The position numbers were made by a program, and so were the translations under genes. 22,285 bases of DNA. It comes from Ruminococcus sp. (GTDB lineage: Bacteria > Bacillota > Clostridia > Oscillospirales > Ruminococcaceae). Positions 1 through 7,197 of this stretch are shown piece by piece. Each line of letters opens with the position of its first letter. The first letter of the stretch is position 1. Below the pieces are notes generated by a model, which was not told the origin of the DNA, ran no database searches, and worked only from the letters and a program-made list of their open reading frames with translations. The DNA lies in NCBI GenBank assembly GCA_003488415.1, contig DNLQ01000246.1:1-22285 (forward strand), written 5' to 3'.

Positions 1-576
1 TACAAGCGCAATCCCATGCGCTGCGAGCGTATCACATCACTGGCAAGATACGTGATGATCGACGTGCTGAACCCTGCCTTCACAGCAGGTACACAGTGGT
101 TTGAGAGAACTCTTGACGACTCCGCAAACAAGCGTATCTCCGTTGCTGAGGCATTCCTCGGAGTTGACGCTATACTCAATATCATGATGAACGTAACAGA
201 CGGCATGGTAGTATACCCCGAGATAGTACGCCGCCGCCTTATGGCAAAGCTCCCCTTCATGGCAACAGAGAACATTATGATGGACGCTGTAAAGAAGGGC
301 GGAGACCGTCAGGCTCTCCACGAGCGCATCAGGGAGTACTCCATGATCGCCGCAGAGCAGATCAAGATCTACGGCAAGGAGAGCAACCTCTGCGAGCTTA
401 TCGTAAATGATCCCATGTTCATGATAACCAAGGAAGAGCTTGAGGCAGTACTCAAGCCTGAGAACTATGTCGGAAGAAGTCCCCAGCAGGTGGAGGAGTT
501 CCTGTCAGAGTGCGTGGATCCCATACTTGAAGCCAATAAGGATATACTCGGAGAGAACTTCGAGATGAAGAACTGA
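1..576 (+). CDS. purB: Adenylosuccinate lyase, C-terminal part (5' end outside window)
   Basis: PurB catalyses two fumarate-releasing steps of purine synthesis, SAICAR to AICAR and adenylosuccinate to AMP, in the cytosol. The reading frame is open from the first base and encodes the last 191 residues. It begins YKRNPMR, the end of the fumarase/lyase superfamily signature (SSxMPxKxNP), and continues with a long helical region (RITSLARYVMIDVLNPAF, WFERTLDDSANKRI) typical of this family. Family members are about 430-480 residues, so roughly 60 percent of the gene lies upstream. The stop codon is one base before the start of the next gene, so the two are probably cotranscribed. I see nothing broken in the visible part. 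The family call is firm; the only missing evidence is the N-terminal half. Confidence 0.93.
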   Translation, partial: YKRNPMRCERITSLARYVMIDVLNPAFTAGTQWFERTLDDSANKRISVAEAFLGVDAILNIMMNVTDGMVVYPEIVRRRLMAKLPFMATENIMMDAVKKGGDRQALHERIREYSMIAAEQIKIYGKESNLCELIVNDPMFMITKEELEAVLKPENYVGRSPQQVEEFLSECVDPILEANKDILGENFEMKN

Positions 577-577
577 C

Positions 578-1099
578 ATGACAGGCCATGACTTGTTTAT
601 GGCGCTGAGCGGAACGGTCATCTCCCTGATGTGTATTGCCGTGGGGACACGGTTCTGGTTCGACAACCCCGTTGTAATGAAGGAGTGGAGGCGTCTCTCC
701 GGAAAGATACTGGAGGATAACGATGACAGCTTTACCGTAGAATACGGCGACAAAACGTGCAGCCACATCTACACCGCCAAAAAGGCGGACTTCTTCTCCA
801 CTATGGGATATTCTCCTGCGATCCGGCACACCCTTGCTATGACGAAGTGGATAGATGAGCAGAAGTCCGTTCTTGAATGTATGCTCCGCAGAGGACATAA
901 CACGACTCGTTTCTTCCGCTTCAGAGTGGGAAAGAAGATGTACGTGTGGACTGATCCGGAGAATACCGCCGAGGTGTACAAGGTGTGGAGCGATGACAAG
1001 CCTGCGAACCGTTCCTCCGGCAGAGCGATGATCGCTTTTGGCAGCCTGCTTCTGCTGGGTACTCTGCTGGCAGTGAGAAGCTGTCTGATGTCACTGTAA
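578..1099 (+). CDS. Unknown membrane protein with two terminal transmembrane segments
   Basis: I do not recognise this 173-residue protein. Residues about 8-26 form a hydrophobic segment (ISLMCIAVGTRFWF region) and residues about 149-169 a second one (MIAFGSLLLLGTLLAVRSCL). The roughly 120 residues between are polar and charged and include EYGDKTCSHIYTAKKADFFSTMG and a basic FFRFRVGKKMYVWTDPE stretch that looks like beta strands. The layout suggests a small soluble domain tethered at both ends to the membrane. The start ATG lies one base after the purB stop with only a weak ribosome binding site, which points to translational coupling with purB. The next gene follows after 10 bases with a strong AAGGAGG site. 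The size, start and codon pattern support a real gene; the function is unknown. Confidence 0.75.
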   Translation: MTGHDLFMALSGTVISLMCIAVGTRFWFDNPVVMKEWRRLSGKILEDNDDSFTVEYGDKTCSHIYTAKKADFFSTMGYSPAIRHTLAMTKWIDEQKSVLECMLRRGHNTTRFFRFRVGKKMYVWTDPENTAEVYKVWSDDKPANRSSGRAMIAFGSLLLLGTLLAVRSCLMSL

Positions 1100-1109
1100 G
1101 GAGGTACGT

Positions 1110-1868
1110 ATGTCAGGAAGACCAATAAAGATACTGCTTGCAGTGCTTGCGTCAATTGCGGCAGTTTTCCTTGTATTATTTGCCGCATTTCCGGGGATAC
1201 CGGCGTACATAAAGGTAAAGGCAAAATATAGCCATATCGACTCTCTCACCGAGGATTTTGAGATCTGTACCGTTCCTGCTGAGTTCAGCAAGGAGAATCT
1301 GAAAGGCTTGCTTGTAAGAGTACCGGATGGATATGAGCTTTCAGAGACAGGAAGCTCCCTCAGCGAGAGATCAGGTGACGGAAAGATAATCGTTATGGAT
1401 ACTTCCCTTTCCGGCATAGATCCTGCCGATTACATAGAGGACTACGATCCCTGGGAGGGGTATAAGTACGGCGAGAAGGAATACCGCAGCTTTTTCAGCA
1501 AAATGGGCAGGGAGTACATTGATCCCACCGCTTCCGGCAACAAGTTCCTGTGGTACGTCCGAGGAGAGCTGAGGTCTAAGGACTGCCTGAAGCTCCGGGG
1601 CGATGCTCTGAGAGTGTTCATGGAAATGGCTGAGATCAAGGAAAGTGCCTTCGGAATGGAGAATACCTGGGATCTGAAGGGCAGCGGCTATTCGGCTGTC
1701 GTGGCTAACGGCTCGGCTGAAATATTCAAAAATGCTGAATACTGGACGGTGACTCTCTATCCTGACGATCAGCCGGGAAAGTATTTTTACATGATGCTCC
1801 GGAACATCCCGGACGATACTGTAAAACAGATAATCAGTTCGATCGAACTGGATAAGAACAGATCATGA
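1110..1868 (+). CDS. Unknown membrane-anchored protein, probable paralog of the gene at 2474
   Basis: This is a 252-residue protein with an N-terminal signal anchor at about residues 8-30 (ILLAVLASIAAVFLVLFAAF) followed by a polar, probably extracytoplasmic domain. No lipobox cysteine is visible, so a membrane anchor or cleaved signal peptide is more likely than a lipoprotein. The start is fixed by the ribosome binding site AAGGAGG at 1098-1104. The domain has a PDGYELSE segment, an acidic YIEDYDPWEG segment and a C-terminal strand-rich part (GYSAVVANG, YWTVTLYPDD). That arrangement recurs in the protein encoded just after rimM (VTFTAPAG, GFVVANDGS, FTEVRLYDQ), so I infer distant paralogy. 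The stop codon sits inside a perfect palindrome. I do not recognise the family, and no function can be given. Confidence 0.78.
   Translation: MSGRPIKILLAVLASIAAVFLVLFAAFPGIPAYIKVKAKYSHIDSLTEDFEICTVPAEFSKENLKGLLVRVPDGYELSETGSSLSERSGDGKIIVMDTSLSGIDPADYIEDYDPWEGYKYGEKEYRSFFSKMGREYIDPTASGNKFLWYVRGELRSKDCLKLRGDALRVFMEMAEIKESAFGMENTWDLKGSGYSAVVANGSAEIFKNAEYWTVTLYPDDQPGKYFYMMLRNIPDDTVKQIISSIELDKNRS
1835..1850. repeat. Perfect 16-bp palindrome in the 3' end of the gene at 1110
   Basis: CAGTTCGATCGAACTG is its own reverse complement. It lies inside the last codons of the upstream gene, five bases before a second, 20-bp palindrome. In RNA it could form a 6-bp stem with a GAUC loop. There is no U-tract after it, so it is not a standard intrinsic terminator. 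Confidence 0.7.
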
Positions 1869-1875
1869 TCTGTTC
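1856..1875. repeat. Perfect 20-bp palindrome spanning a stop codon
   Basis: GAACAGATCATGATCTGTTC is a perfect palindrome. The TGA stop of the upstream gene is at 1866-1868, in its centre. In RNA it could fold as an 8-bp stem with a CAUG loop. With the neighbouring 16-bp palindrome it precedes the 93-base gap before rimM, where I see no convincing promoter. It could be a protein binding site, an mRNA 3'-end or stability element, or a processing site. Confidence 0.7.
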
Positions 1876-1968
1876 CAGAATGCCGCTGACCGGGATCACA
1901 GTGCTGCGCACGTCCGCAGACTAAGGTTTGCTGTATGGATCACAGATCAGGCAAAGATTGGAGATACA

Positions 1969-2472
1969 ATGAAGAAAGAATACCTTGAAGCAGGAAAGAT
2001 CATCAATACCCACGGCATACGTGGAGAGGTCAAGATAATGCCGTACTGCGACTCTGCGGAGCTTCTCTCGGAGTTCGACAGGCTGTTCATGGGAAAGATG
2101 CACAGGGAGATCATCATTGAACGCTCCCGTGTGTTCAAAGGGACAGTTATCGCAAAGATCGAAGGTGTGGACACGGTGGAGGAGGCTGAAAAGCTCCGGA
2201 ACATCATGCTGTATATGCACCGTGACGATCTTGAGCTTGACGATGATACCTATTTTATTGCCGACCTTATCGAAGCTGAGGTAAGGGACGCAGATACAGG
2301 ATTCGTATACGGAAAGATCGCTGATGTCATGCAGACAGGTGCAAATGACGTATACGTGGTAAGAGGAAAGGGCAGGGAGTATCTTGTTCCTGCCATAGCA
2401 GACGTTGTGGTCTCGACCGATATTGACGGCGGTATAGTGACCATAAGACCGCTGGAGGGGCTTTTCGACTGA
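1969..2472 (+). CDS. rimM: Ribosome maturation factor RimM
   Basis: RimM binds ribosomal protein S19 and helps mature the 3' domain of 16S rRNA in the 30S subunit. The 167-residue product has the usual length. Its N-terminal domain carries the family hallmark GKIINTHGIRGEVKI near residues 8-22, and the C-terminal PRC-barrel domain includes YFIADLIEAEV, GANDVYVV and the closing YLVPAIADVV. The start ATG is preceded by a modest TTGGAG site. In most Firmicutes rimM lies beside rpsP and directly before trmD. Here rpsP is absent upstream and an unknown membrane-anchored gene is inserted between rimM and trmD. The next gene starts one base after the rimM stop, so they are probably cotranscribed. 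Confidence 0.93.
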   Translation: MKKEYLEAGKIINTHGIRGEVKIMPYCDSAELLSEFDRLFMGKMHREIIIERSRVFKGTVIAKIEGVDTVEEAEKLRNIMLYMHRDDLELDDDTYFIADLIEAEVRDADTGFVYGKIADVMQTGANDVYVVRGKGREYLVPAIADVVVSTDIDGGIVTIRPLEGLFD

Positions 2473-2473
2473 T

Positions 2474-3208
2474 ATGAAAAGAATAGCAGAGATACTCGTT
2501 CCTTTGCTTATAGTCGTAGTGGGAGTAGCTGTCTGCTTTCAGGGACTGCCCTGGCAGTTCCGTGTCAAGGACGAGTACGGACTTATGCACCGCAGCGACC
2601 TTATGGAGATAGATACGGACGGCGGTACGCCCGAGGGCTGGAAGGAGTACACCCAGAGCGGCGTGACTTTCACCGCACCTGCCGGGCTTGTGTGGGACTC
2701 TGAGGAGAAGCGGTTCACCGATGACAAGCAGGAGACTTATGTATATATATTCTCCTCCGGCGAAGAGTACTTTCCGGAGACAAAGTCAGTGGACGAGCTG
2801 CTCGCACAGAGCGGTCTCGATGCCGCCGATCTCAGGTACTTCTGCAGCCGGACTCAAAAAAAGTATCCCCGTGACGAGTTTGAGTTCATGGAGATGATCG
2901 GCAGGCTTGAACCCACAGACCTGGACATTCACAGCTACAGGCAGTCAAGGATATTCTTTTCACTTGCCGACCTCTGCACTCCCCTTTTCGACAGCTCCAC
3001 ACATTTCGGAGTGTTCAGGAAAAATGACTGCCGTGGATTCGTTGTGGCAAATGACGGCAGCTTCGATGAAACAGCAGATCCGTTCACTGAGGTGAGACTG
3101 TATGACCAGAGGAAGGCTGCGGCATCAGTGACCATAGGTACCGGAAACAGCAGCAGCGACCTTGAGATAGCCGCCTCCCTGAGACTGGCGGAGGCAACGG
3201 AGGACTAA
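2474..3208 (+). CDS. Unknown membrane-anchored protein between rimM and trmD
   Basis: This 244-residue protein has an N-terminal hydrophobic anchor at about residues 7-25 (ILVPLLIVVVGVAVCF) and a polar domain predicted to lie outside the cytoplasm. The domain begins with YTQSGVTFTAPAG, a beta-rich opening, and ends with GFVVANDGS, FTEVRLYDQ and a helical tail. Order and spacing of these elements resemble the protein encoded at 1110, so I infer that both belong to one family. A GGAGGGG site lies 13 bases before the start. The gene is tightly packed: one base after rimM, and its TAA stop shares a base with the trmD start. That packing makes coexpression with the RNA-processing genes very likely, although nothing in the protein suggests an RNA-related role. 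Family not recognised. Confidence 0.8.
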   Translation: MKRIAEILVPLLIVVVGVAVCFQGLPWQFRVKDEYGLMHRSDLMEIDTDGGTPEGWKEYTQSGVTFTAPAGLVWDSEEKRFTDDKQETYVYIFSSGEEYFPETKSVDELLAQSGLDAADLRYFCSRTQKKYPRDEFEFMEMIGRLEPTDLDIHSYRQSRIFFSLADLCTPLFDSSTHFGVFRKNDCRGFVVANDGSFDETADPFTEVRLYDQRKAAASVTIGTGNSSSDLEIAASLRLAEATED

Positions 3209-3900
3209 TGAAGATAGAGATAGCAACACTTTTCCCGGAGATGTGCGAGACCGTACTGGGAGAGAGCATCGTGGGAAGAGCAAGGAAAGCCGGAAAGATA
3301 GATGTACACTGCCGGCAGATACGGGAATATACCCAGGATAAGCACCGCAGAGTTGACGATACTCCCTACGGCGGCGGTATGGGTATGGTGATGCAGTGCG
3401 AGCCTATCTACAACTGCTACAATGCCGTTTGTGAGGAGTGGGGAGAGAAGCCCCATACCATATATATGTCCCCCAAGGGCAGAGTGCTTACTCAGGAGCG
3501 TGCAGCGGAGCTTTCACGCTTGGACAGTATACTTATCATATGCGGACACTACGAAGGCGTAGATCAGAGAGTCATTGACAAGATCGTTGACGAGGAGATC
3601 TCCATAGGTGATTATGTGCTCACCGGCGGAGAGCTTCCGGCACTGGTGCTGACTGACGCCGTGGCGAGGATGTGTCCGGGAGTGCTGTCGGATGATGTGT
3701 GCTTCGAGGAGGAGAGCATCTACAGCGGACTTCTGGAGTATCCCCATTATACCCGTCCCGAGGTGTGGGAGGGAGAGGCTGTTCCGCCGGTACTGCTCTC
3801 CGGACATCACAAGAACATCGAGACATGGAGGCACGAGCAGAGTCTGAAGCTGACGGCAGAACGCCGTCCGGATCTGCTGGAGAAGTACAATAACAAGTGA
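3208..3900 (+). CDS. trmD: tRNA (guanine-N1-)-methyltransferase TrmD
   Basis: TrmD uses S-adenosylmethionine to methylate G37 of tRNAs reading CUN, CCN and CGG codons, which prevents +1 frameshifting. The 230-residue length is normal. The SPOUT trefoil-knot region is clear: IICGHYEGVDQRVID, then EISIGDYVLTGGELPALVLTD, the parts that bind the cofactor. The N-terminal MKIEIATLFPEM and the DDTPYGGGMGMVMQCEP segment are also typical, as is LLEYPHYTRP in the C-terminal half. The start overlaps the upstream stop by one base (TAATG), with a GGAGG site at 3199-3203. An intrinsic terminator follows directly, so trmD ends this transcription unit. The rplS gene that often follows trmD is not here. Confidence 0.96.
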   Translation: MKIEIATLFPEMCETVLGESIVGRARKAGKIDVHCRQIREYTQDKHRRVDDTPYGGGMGMVMQCEPIYNCYNAVCEEWGEKPHTIYMSPKGRVLTQERAAELSRLDSILIICGHYEGVDQRVIDKIVDEEISIGDYVLTGGELPALVLTDAVARMCPGVLSDDVCFEEESIYSGLLEYPHYTRPEVWEGEAVPPVLLSGHHKNIETWRHEQSLKLTAERRPDLLEKYNNK

Positions 3901-3904
3901 CCGA

Positions 3905-3932
3905 GGGCGCACGTCAGTGCGCCTTTTCAATT
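3905..3932 (+). terminator. Intrinsic terminator after trmD
   Basis: GGCGCAC (3906-3912) pairs perfectly with GTGCGCC (3917-3923) across a GTCA loop and is followed by TTTTCAATTATT. The hairpin starts 5 bases after the trmD stop and ends the purB-trmD unit. Nearly the same stem is reused at 11694-11714. Confidence 0.88.
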
Positions 3933-4168
3933 ATTACTCCGCAGCTGAATTTCAACAGACACATGGTGACTTGTTATTAAAAAATGTATCTCTTCCCCCG
4001 CCGGAGGCGGAGATACGAAAAACAAAAGTGGGTTATAGATATTTTTGCCGTATTAATAATGATACAAAAAAATTTTCTGCTGCCTGTTACACTTACGGAT
4101 GTGTCAGGGAGTAATATTTATGAAAAGGCTGATACCACCTTATACCATTCATCAAAGGAGGTCTGTTT
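3933..4168 (+). other. Intergenic leader of the sigma factor operon
   Basis: This 236-base gap contains no gene I can support. GTATCT (3986-3991) and CCGCC (3998-4002) can pair with GGCGG (4006-4010) and AGATAC (4011-4016), a hairpin with a 6-base bulge on one side. A tract at 4085-4106 (TGTTACA, then TGTGTCA) is an imperfect dyad about 60 bases before the start and might hold an autoregulated ECF-type promoter. I cannot match a standard -35/-10 pair with confidence. The ribosome binding site AAAGGAGG is at 4154-4161. Confidence 0.35.
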
Positions 4169-4744
4169 ATGACAGACAGTGAATACCGCTCTCTGATGCA
4201 GAGCTCTCCCCGTGAAGCGCAGAATGCTCTGTTCGGGGAATACTTCAACTATGTCTATGCCATCGTTTTCAGTAAGCTCCGCTCTGTAGCTTCAAGAGAG
4301 GACATAGACGAGTGCGTCAGCGATGCCTTTGCCGACATCTTTGTGTACTGTGAAGGCGAACGTTCCCGTGAAGGCGACCTGAAAGGCATCATTGGCACCA
4401 TCGCTTCACGGCGTTCCATAGATATGTTCCACAGCATTGCTGCCAGAAGCGGCAGGAACGTTCCTCTGGACGAGGCAGCAGAGCTCTCTGACAGCTGCGA
4501 TATGGTGAAAAATGCAGAAAAGGCTGAAATGTGCCGGGAGCTTCTTGCAGCAGTAAAGTCACTGGGCGAGCCGGATTCCACCATAGTGATACAGAAGTTC
4601 TATGGCAATATGTCCTCAAAGGAGATAGCGGAGACTGTCTCCATGACTCCGGCAGCAGTCCGGGTGCGCTGCGGAAGAGCCCTCAAAAAGCTCCGCAAGC
4701 TGCTTTCAGGCAGTTCATTCAATTTCATGGAGGTGGAAGTATGA
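4169..4744 (+). CDS. ECF-like RNA polymerase sigma factor
   Basis: This is a 191-residue sigma-70 family protein of the extracytoplasmic function type, having only regions 2 and 4. Region 2 spans about residues 18-93 (LFGEYFNYVYAIVFSKL, then DIDECVSDAFADIFVY, which fits the core-binding and -10 recognition helices). Region 4 spans about residues 125-180 and has a helix-turn-helix (SSKEIAETVSMTPAAVRVRCGRALKKL) for -35 recognition. The start follows an AAAGGAGG site at 7-base spacing. The stop overlaps the start of the downstream membrane protein (ATGA), so the two are translationally coupled, as usual for a sigma factor and its anti-sigma factor. The trigger and target promoters are unknown. 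Confident on family, not on regulon. Confidence 0.9.
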   Translation: MTDSEYRSLMQSSPREAQNALFGEYFNYVYAIVFSKLRSVASREDIDECVSDAFADIFVYCEGERSREGDLKGIIGTIASRRSIDMFHSIAARSGRNVPLDEAAELSDSCDMVKNAEKAEMCRELLAAVKSLGEPDSTIVIQKFYGNMSSKEIAETVSMTPAAVRVRCGRALKKLRKLLSGSSFNFMEVEV

Positions 4745-6501
4745 AAAAGAATATACCTGATCTGAGTATCTTTGACAATGCAGACGAGGAGACTCTCCGT
4801 ATGCTCTCGGATATCCGGCTTGCCGGTGAGAGTGAGAAACACCGGATACTCGCCATGAGCCTCCGGAAGTACGATCAGCGGACGGGCGCCGAGCTGCTCA
4901 CCGAGCCGGAGGACTCCGTGGACGGAGTTGAGGCTTACCGCCGCCCTAAGTGGCATATCACCCTAAGTGCAGCCGCAGCAGTACTGGCTCTGGGCATCGG
5001 AGTCCTTGCAGCCGCTTCACTTCTGAAGCATTCCGAAACAGTTCCGCCGGTGGATCCCCTTATAACGACTCAGACTACCGATCCCACTGCTCCCTCCGAT
5101 GCTCCCGTGATCTTAGTCCCCGGCACAGATACCGCTCCTGCCGGTACGCATACCGATACAGCTTCCGCAGCCGCCGGTACTGACACCGGTACAGCAGCAT
5201 CAGCAGTTCCCGGTACTGTAACTTCTGCGGCGGCGGAAGCAGTCACCACCGATGCCGCTCCTGCCCCCGGCTTCTATCCGCTGGAAATGCACTCCGACGA
5301 GCGTAAGTTCTATACGAAGGAACAGGCTGAGGCTGTCATAAGTGCAGGTGCAGCCGACTATGCCGCCAACGGTCCCCGTCTTATCGACCGTGACTACTAC
5401 ATCAGCAAGATACACGCTGCCTCCGGCTACGATGATCTCAATACCGGCGAGATAAAGAGCTACATCTACCACATGATGCTCAACTCCACCGATTACTACT
5501 ACTCCGCAGCAGGAACAGTGACTGTCGGTCTGGAATTTCCTGACGATCCCTCCCAAGCACCTCAGCTCTACAGACACGACTTCCTGACTGATATGCGCAC
5601 CGACAGATCTACTGTCAGCCACGAGATAGACCACATCTTCGCAGAAGGCAAGGGATACAGCTTCAATGAAGGTGATTATAACCTGTTCGGAGCATACTAC
5701 GCCTCAACAGGCATCACAAACCTCACTGTAACGAATACCCATAATACACGCTCATCATCTTCCGGATTCGGATATTACATCGGCGGCGGCGAAACACATT
5801 ACGATATGCCTGTTATTCACAATGTATCAGACAATGACCGCCGTTTCCTTACTCCCGTTGAATCCGATCCCTCACAGACCGGCGACGGCTACATCATCGG
5901 TTCGGCTGCCACAAGGGCAGGATCTGCCGACCAGGGACTTTACCCCGTCGATCCCGCCCTCAGATATCTCTCTGATTTCAGCAAATGGGATATTACCGGC
6001 ACTCAGGAGCTCTGCGGCTTCGAGTGCGTCAAAGTGGAGCTTGATGACAGCGACACACACGGTACGTATCATCATATCATCTGCATCAGCATCAGATACG
6101 GCATTGCCCTGAGCCATATTACCGACAGCACCTACACCTCAGCCTCCGGGGATATCGTATCCGACAGAACAGTATTCAGGTTCGATTCCCTCACTCTGGA
6201 TCAGGAATACTTCAATGTTTCCGGCAGTCCGGCACTCTACGGCGGATTAGACGGAGCAGCCTCTCTCCGGGAGCTTCCTGACCGCATCCTTATCACAAAC
6301 AGCCGTGGTGTCAGCGGATACATTCTCCGTGACGAGCTTCTCGCATACGATCCTCCCCGGGATCACGAGGAGATAGATCCGGGACTTGACGTTCCCCAGA
6401 CCGTAAAAACCATCCCTCTGAACCTTTATGACGTTGATACCGGCAGCGTTATCGACACCTTTGAGGTGCAGACAAATATACCTGAACAGGTTCTTAACTG
6501 A
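4741..6501 (+). CDS. Putative membrane anti-sigma factor with large extracytoplasmic domain
   Basis: This 586-residue protein starts at the ATG at 4741, chosen because GGAGGTGG lies at 4728-4735 and the ATG overlaps the sigma factor stop. An in-frame extension upstream would run through the sigma gene and is rejected. Residues 1-70 form a charged cytosolic head (DEETLRMLSDIRLAGESEKH), residues about 73-95 one transmembrane helix, and residues about 100-177 a Thr/Ala/Pro/Ser-rich linker with TDT and PGT repeats. Residues 178-586 form an outside domain rich in Tyr, Asp, Thr and Ser. The order (cytosolic head, single helix, flexible linker, sensor) is that of membrane anti-sigma factors. No HxxxCxxC zinc motif is present in the head. 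I do not recognise the outer domain, so the sensed signal is unknown. The anti-sigma role rests on context and topology. Confidence 0.75.
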   Translation: MKKNIPDLSIFDNADEETLRMLSDIRLAGESEKHRILAMSLRKYDQRTGAELLTEPEDSVDGVEAYRRPKWHITLSAAAAVLALGIGVLAAASLLKHSETVPPVDPLITTQTTDPTAPSDAPVILVPGTDTAPAGTHTDTASAAAGTDTGTAASAVPGTVTSAAAEAVTTDAAPAPGFYPLEMHSDERKFYTKEQAEAVISAGAADYAANGPRLIDRDYYISKIHAASGYDDLNTGEIKSYIYHMMLNSTDYYYSAAGTVTVGLEFPDDPSQAPQLYRHDFLTDMRTDRSTVSHEIDHIFAEGKGYSFNEGDYNLFGAYYASTGITNLTVTNTHNTRSSSSGFGYYIGGGETHYDMPVIHNVSDNDRRFLTPVESDPSQTGDGYIIGSAATRAGSADQGLYPVDPALRYLSDFSKWDITGTQELCGFECVKVELDDSDTHGTYHHIICISIRYGIALSHITDSTYTSASGDIVSDRTVFRFDSLTLDQEYFNVSGSPALYGGLDGAASLRELPDRILITNSRGVSGYILRDELLAYDPPRDHEEIDPGLDVPQTVKTIPLNLYDVDTGSVIDTFEVQTNIPEQVLN

Positions 6502-6739
6502 GACTTCAAATGATAGTCTGACTCTCAGAAAATTCGTCGATAGTTCCACTTTTGGTACGGTTTATAGTCGATATTAAACATAATTCATTGTTAAAAATCA
6601 TCAAAAATGCACTAAAAAAATATGACGAAATTATTAAGAGATTGTGGTAATAGTGAACAAGCAAACGATAAATTAAAGTTATTCAGTTATTGCAAATGTA
6701 GAAAATGTACGGAAATAAGGGACAAACGCCAAAAAGCCG
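6502..6739. other. AT-rich intergenic region between the sigma operon and HPr gene
   Basis: The whole gap from 6502 to 6870 has no supportable gene. CTGAGA (6498-6503) and TCTCAG (6523-6528), with an inner AGACT/AGTCT pair, form a weak dyad across the end of the upstream gene but lack a U-tract. From about 6530 to 6740 the sequence is much richer in A and T than its surroundings and contains GTCGATA twice. It may act as an upstream element for the HPr promoter. Confidence 0.45.
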
Positions 6740-6768
6740 TTGACTTAGGTAAATAATCAATGTATAAT
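6740..6768 (+). promoter_or_regulatory. Sigma-A type promoter for the HPr gene
   Basis: TTGACT (6740-6745) and TATAAT (6763-6768) are separated by exactly 17 bases, and an AT-rich tract lies upstream. Transcription would start near 6775, giving an untranslated leader of about 95 bases before the HPr start. This is a near-consensus vegetative promoter, as expected for a highly expressed gene. Confidence 0.9.
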
Positions 6769-6870
6769 AATATCAGCAAGTTAAAGATTTGCACTAACAC
6801 CAACCAAAACCACAAACGGCAGCTCCCAGAGAGGGACTTCCGGAGTTATTGAGAAGAGGAGAGTTGTATT

Positions 6871-7143
6871 ATGTTTGTAAGAGAAGTAATGGTAAAGAAT
6901 CAGGTCGGACTCCACGCAAGACCGGCAACATTTTTCATCCAGAAGGCTAATGAGTTCAAGTCTTCTATCTGGATCGAGAAGGAAGAGCGCAGAGTAAATG
7001 CCAAGAGCCTGCTTGGTATCCTTTCACTCGGTATCGTTGGCGGCACTAACGTAAAGGTCATCGCTGACGGCGCTGACGAGAAGGCTGCAGTTGATTCTCT
7101 CGTTGATCTGGTTGACAGCGGATTCAGCGAGGAGAACAGATAA
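6871..7143 (+). CDS. ptsH: HPr family phosphocarrier protein
   Basis: HPr carries phosphate from enzyme I to sugar-specific enzyme II in the phosphotransferase system. In Firmicutes, HPr phosphorylated on Ser46 is also the corepressor with CcpA. The 90-residue product has both sites at the standard positions: His15 in GLHARPATFF and Ser46 in NAKSLLGILSLGI. Keeping His15 argues against a Crh-type regulator, which lacks it. The gene stands alone with its own strong promoter and terminator, and no enzyme I gene is near. A purine-rich AAGAGGAG site lies about 9 bases before the start. It could serve classical sugar transport or mainly regulation; the sequence alone does not decide this. Confidence 0.92.
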   Translation: MFVREVMVKNQVGLHARPATFFIQKANEFKSSIWIEKEERRVNAKSLLGILSLGIVGGTNVKVIADGADEKAAVDSLVDLVDSGFSEENR

Positions 7144-7165
7144 TCATTACCAGGTATGACAAACT

Positions 7166-7197
7166 AAGGGCGTTACATGGGTAACGCCCTTTTCTTT
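7166..7197 (+). terminator. Intrinsic terminator after the HPr gene
   Basis: GGGCGTTAC (7168-7176) pairs with GTAACGCCC (7181-7189) across a 4-base loop, flanked by AA/TT, and is followed by TTTTCTTT. It ends the HPr transcript and lies at the convergent end of spoIVB. On the - strand the following tract is T-poor, so it works best for HPr. Confidence 0.9.

Noticed and set aside
1893..1945. Direct repeat GGATCACAG (1893-1901 and 1937-1945) before rimM
   Set aside because: Two 9-base copies 44 bases apart with no symmetry or promoter context; could be chance.
3917..4172. Small open frames of about 60 codons in the sigma factor leader
   Set aside because: They begin inside the trmD terminator or lack ribosome binding sites, and their translation looks random.
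4531..4740. In-frame upstream extension of the anti-sigma protein
   Set aside because: It runs through the sigma factor gene in another frame. The ATG at 4741 has GGAGGTGG and the classic ATGA overlap.
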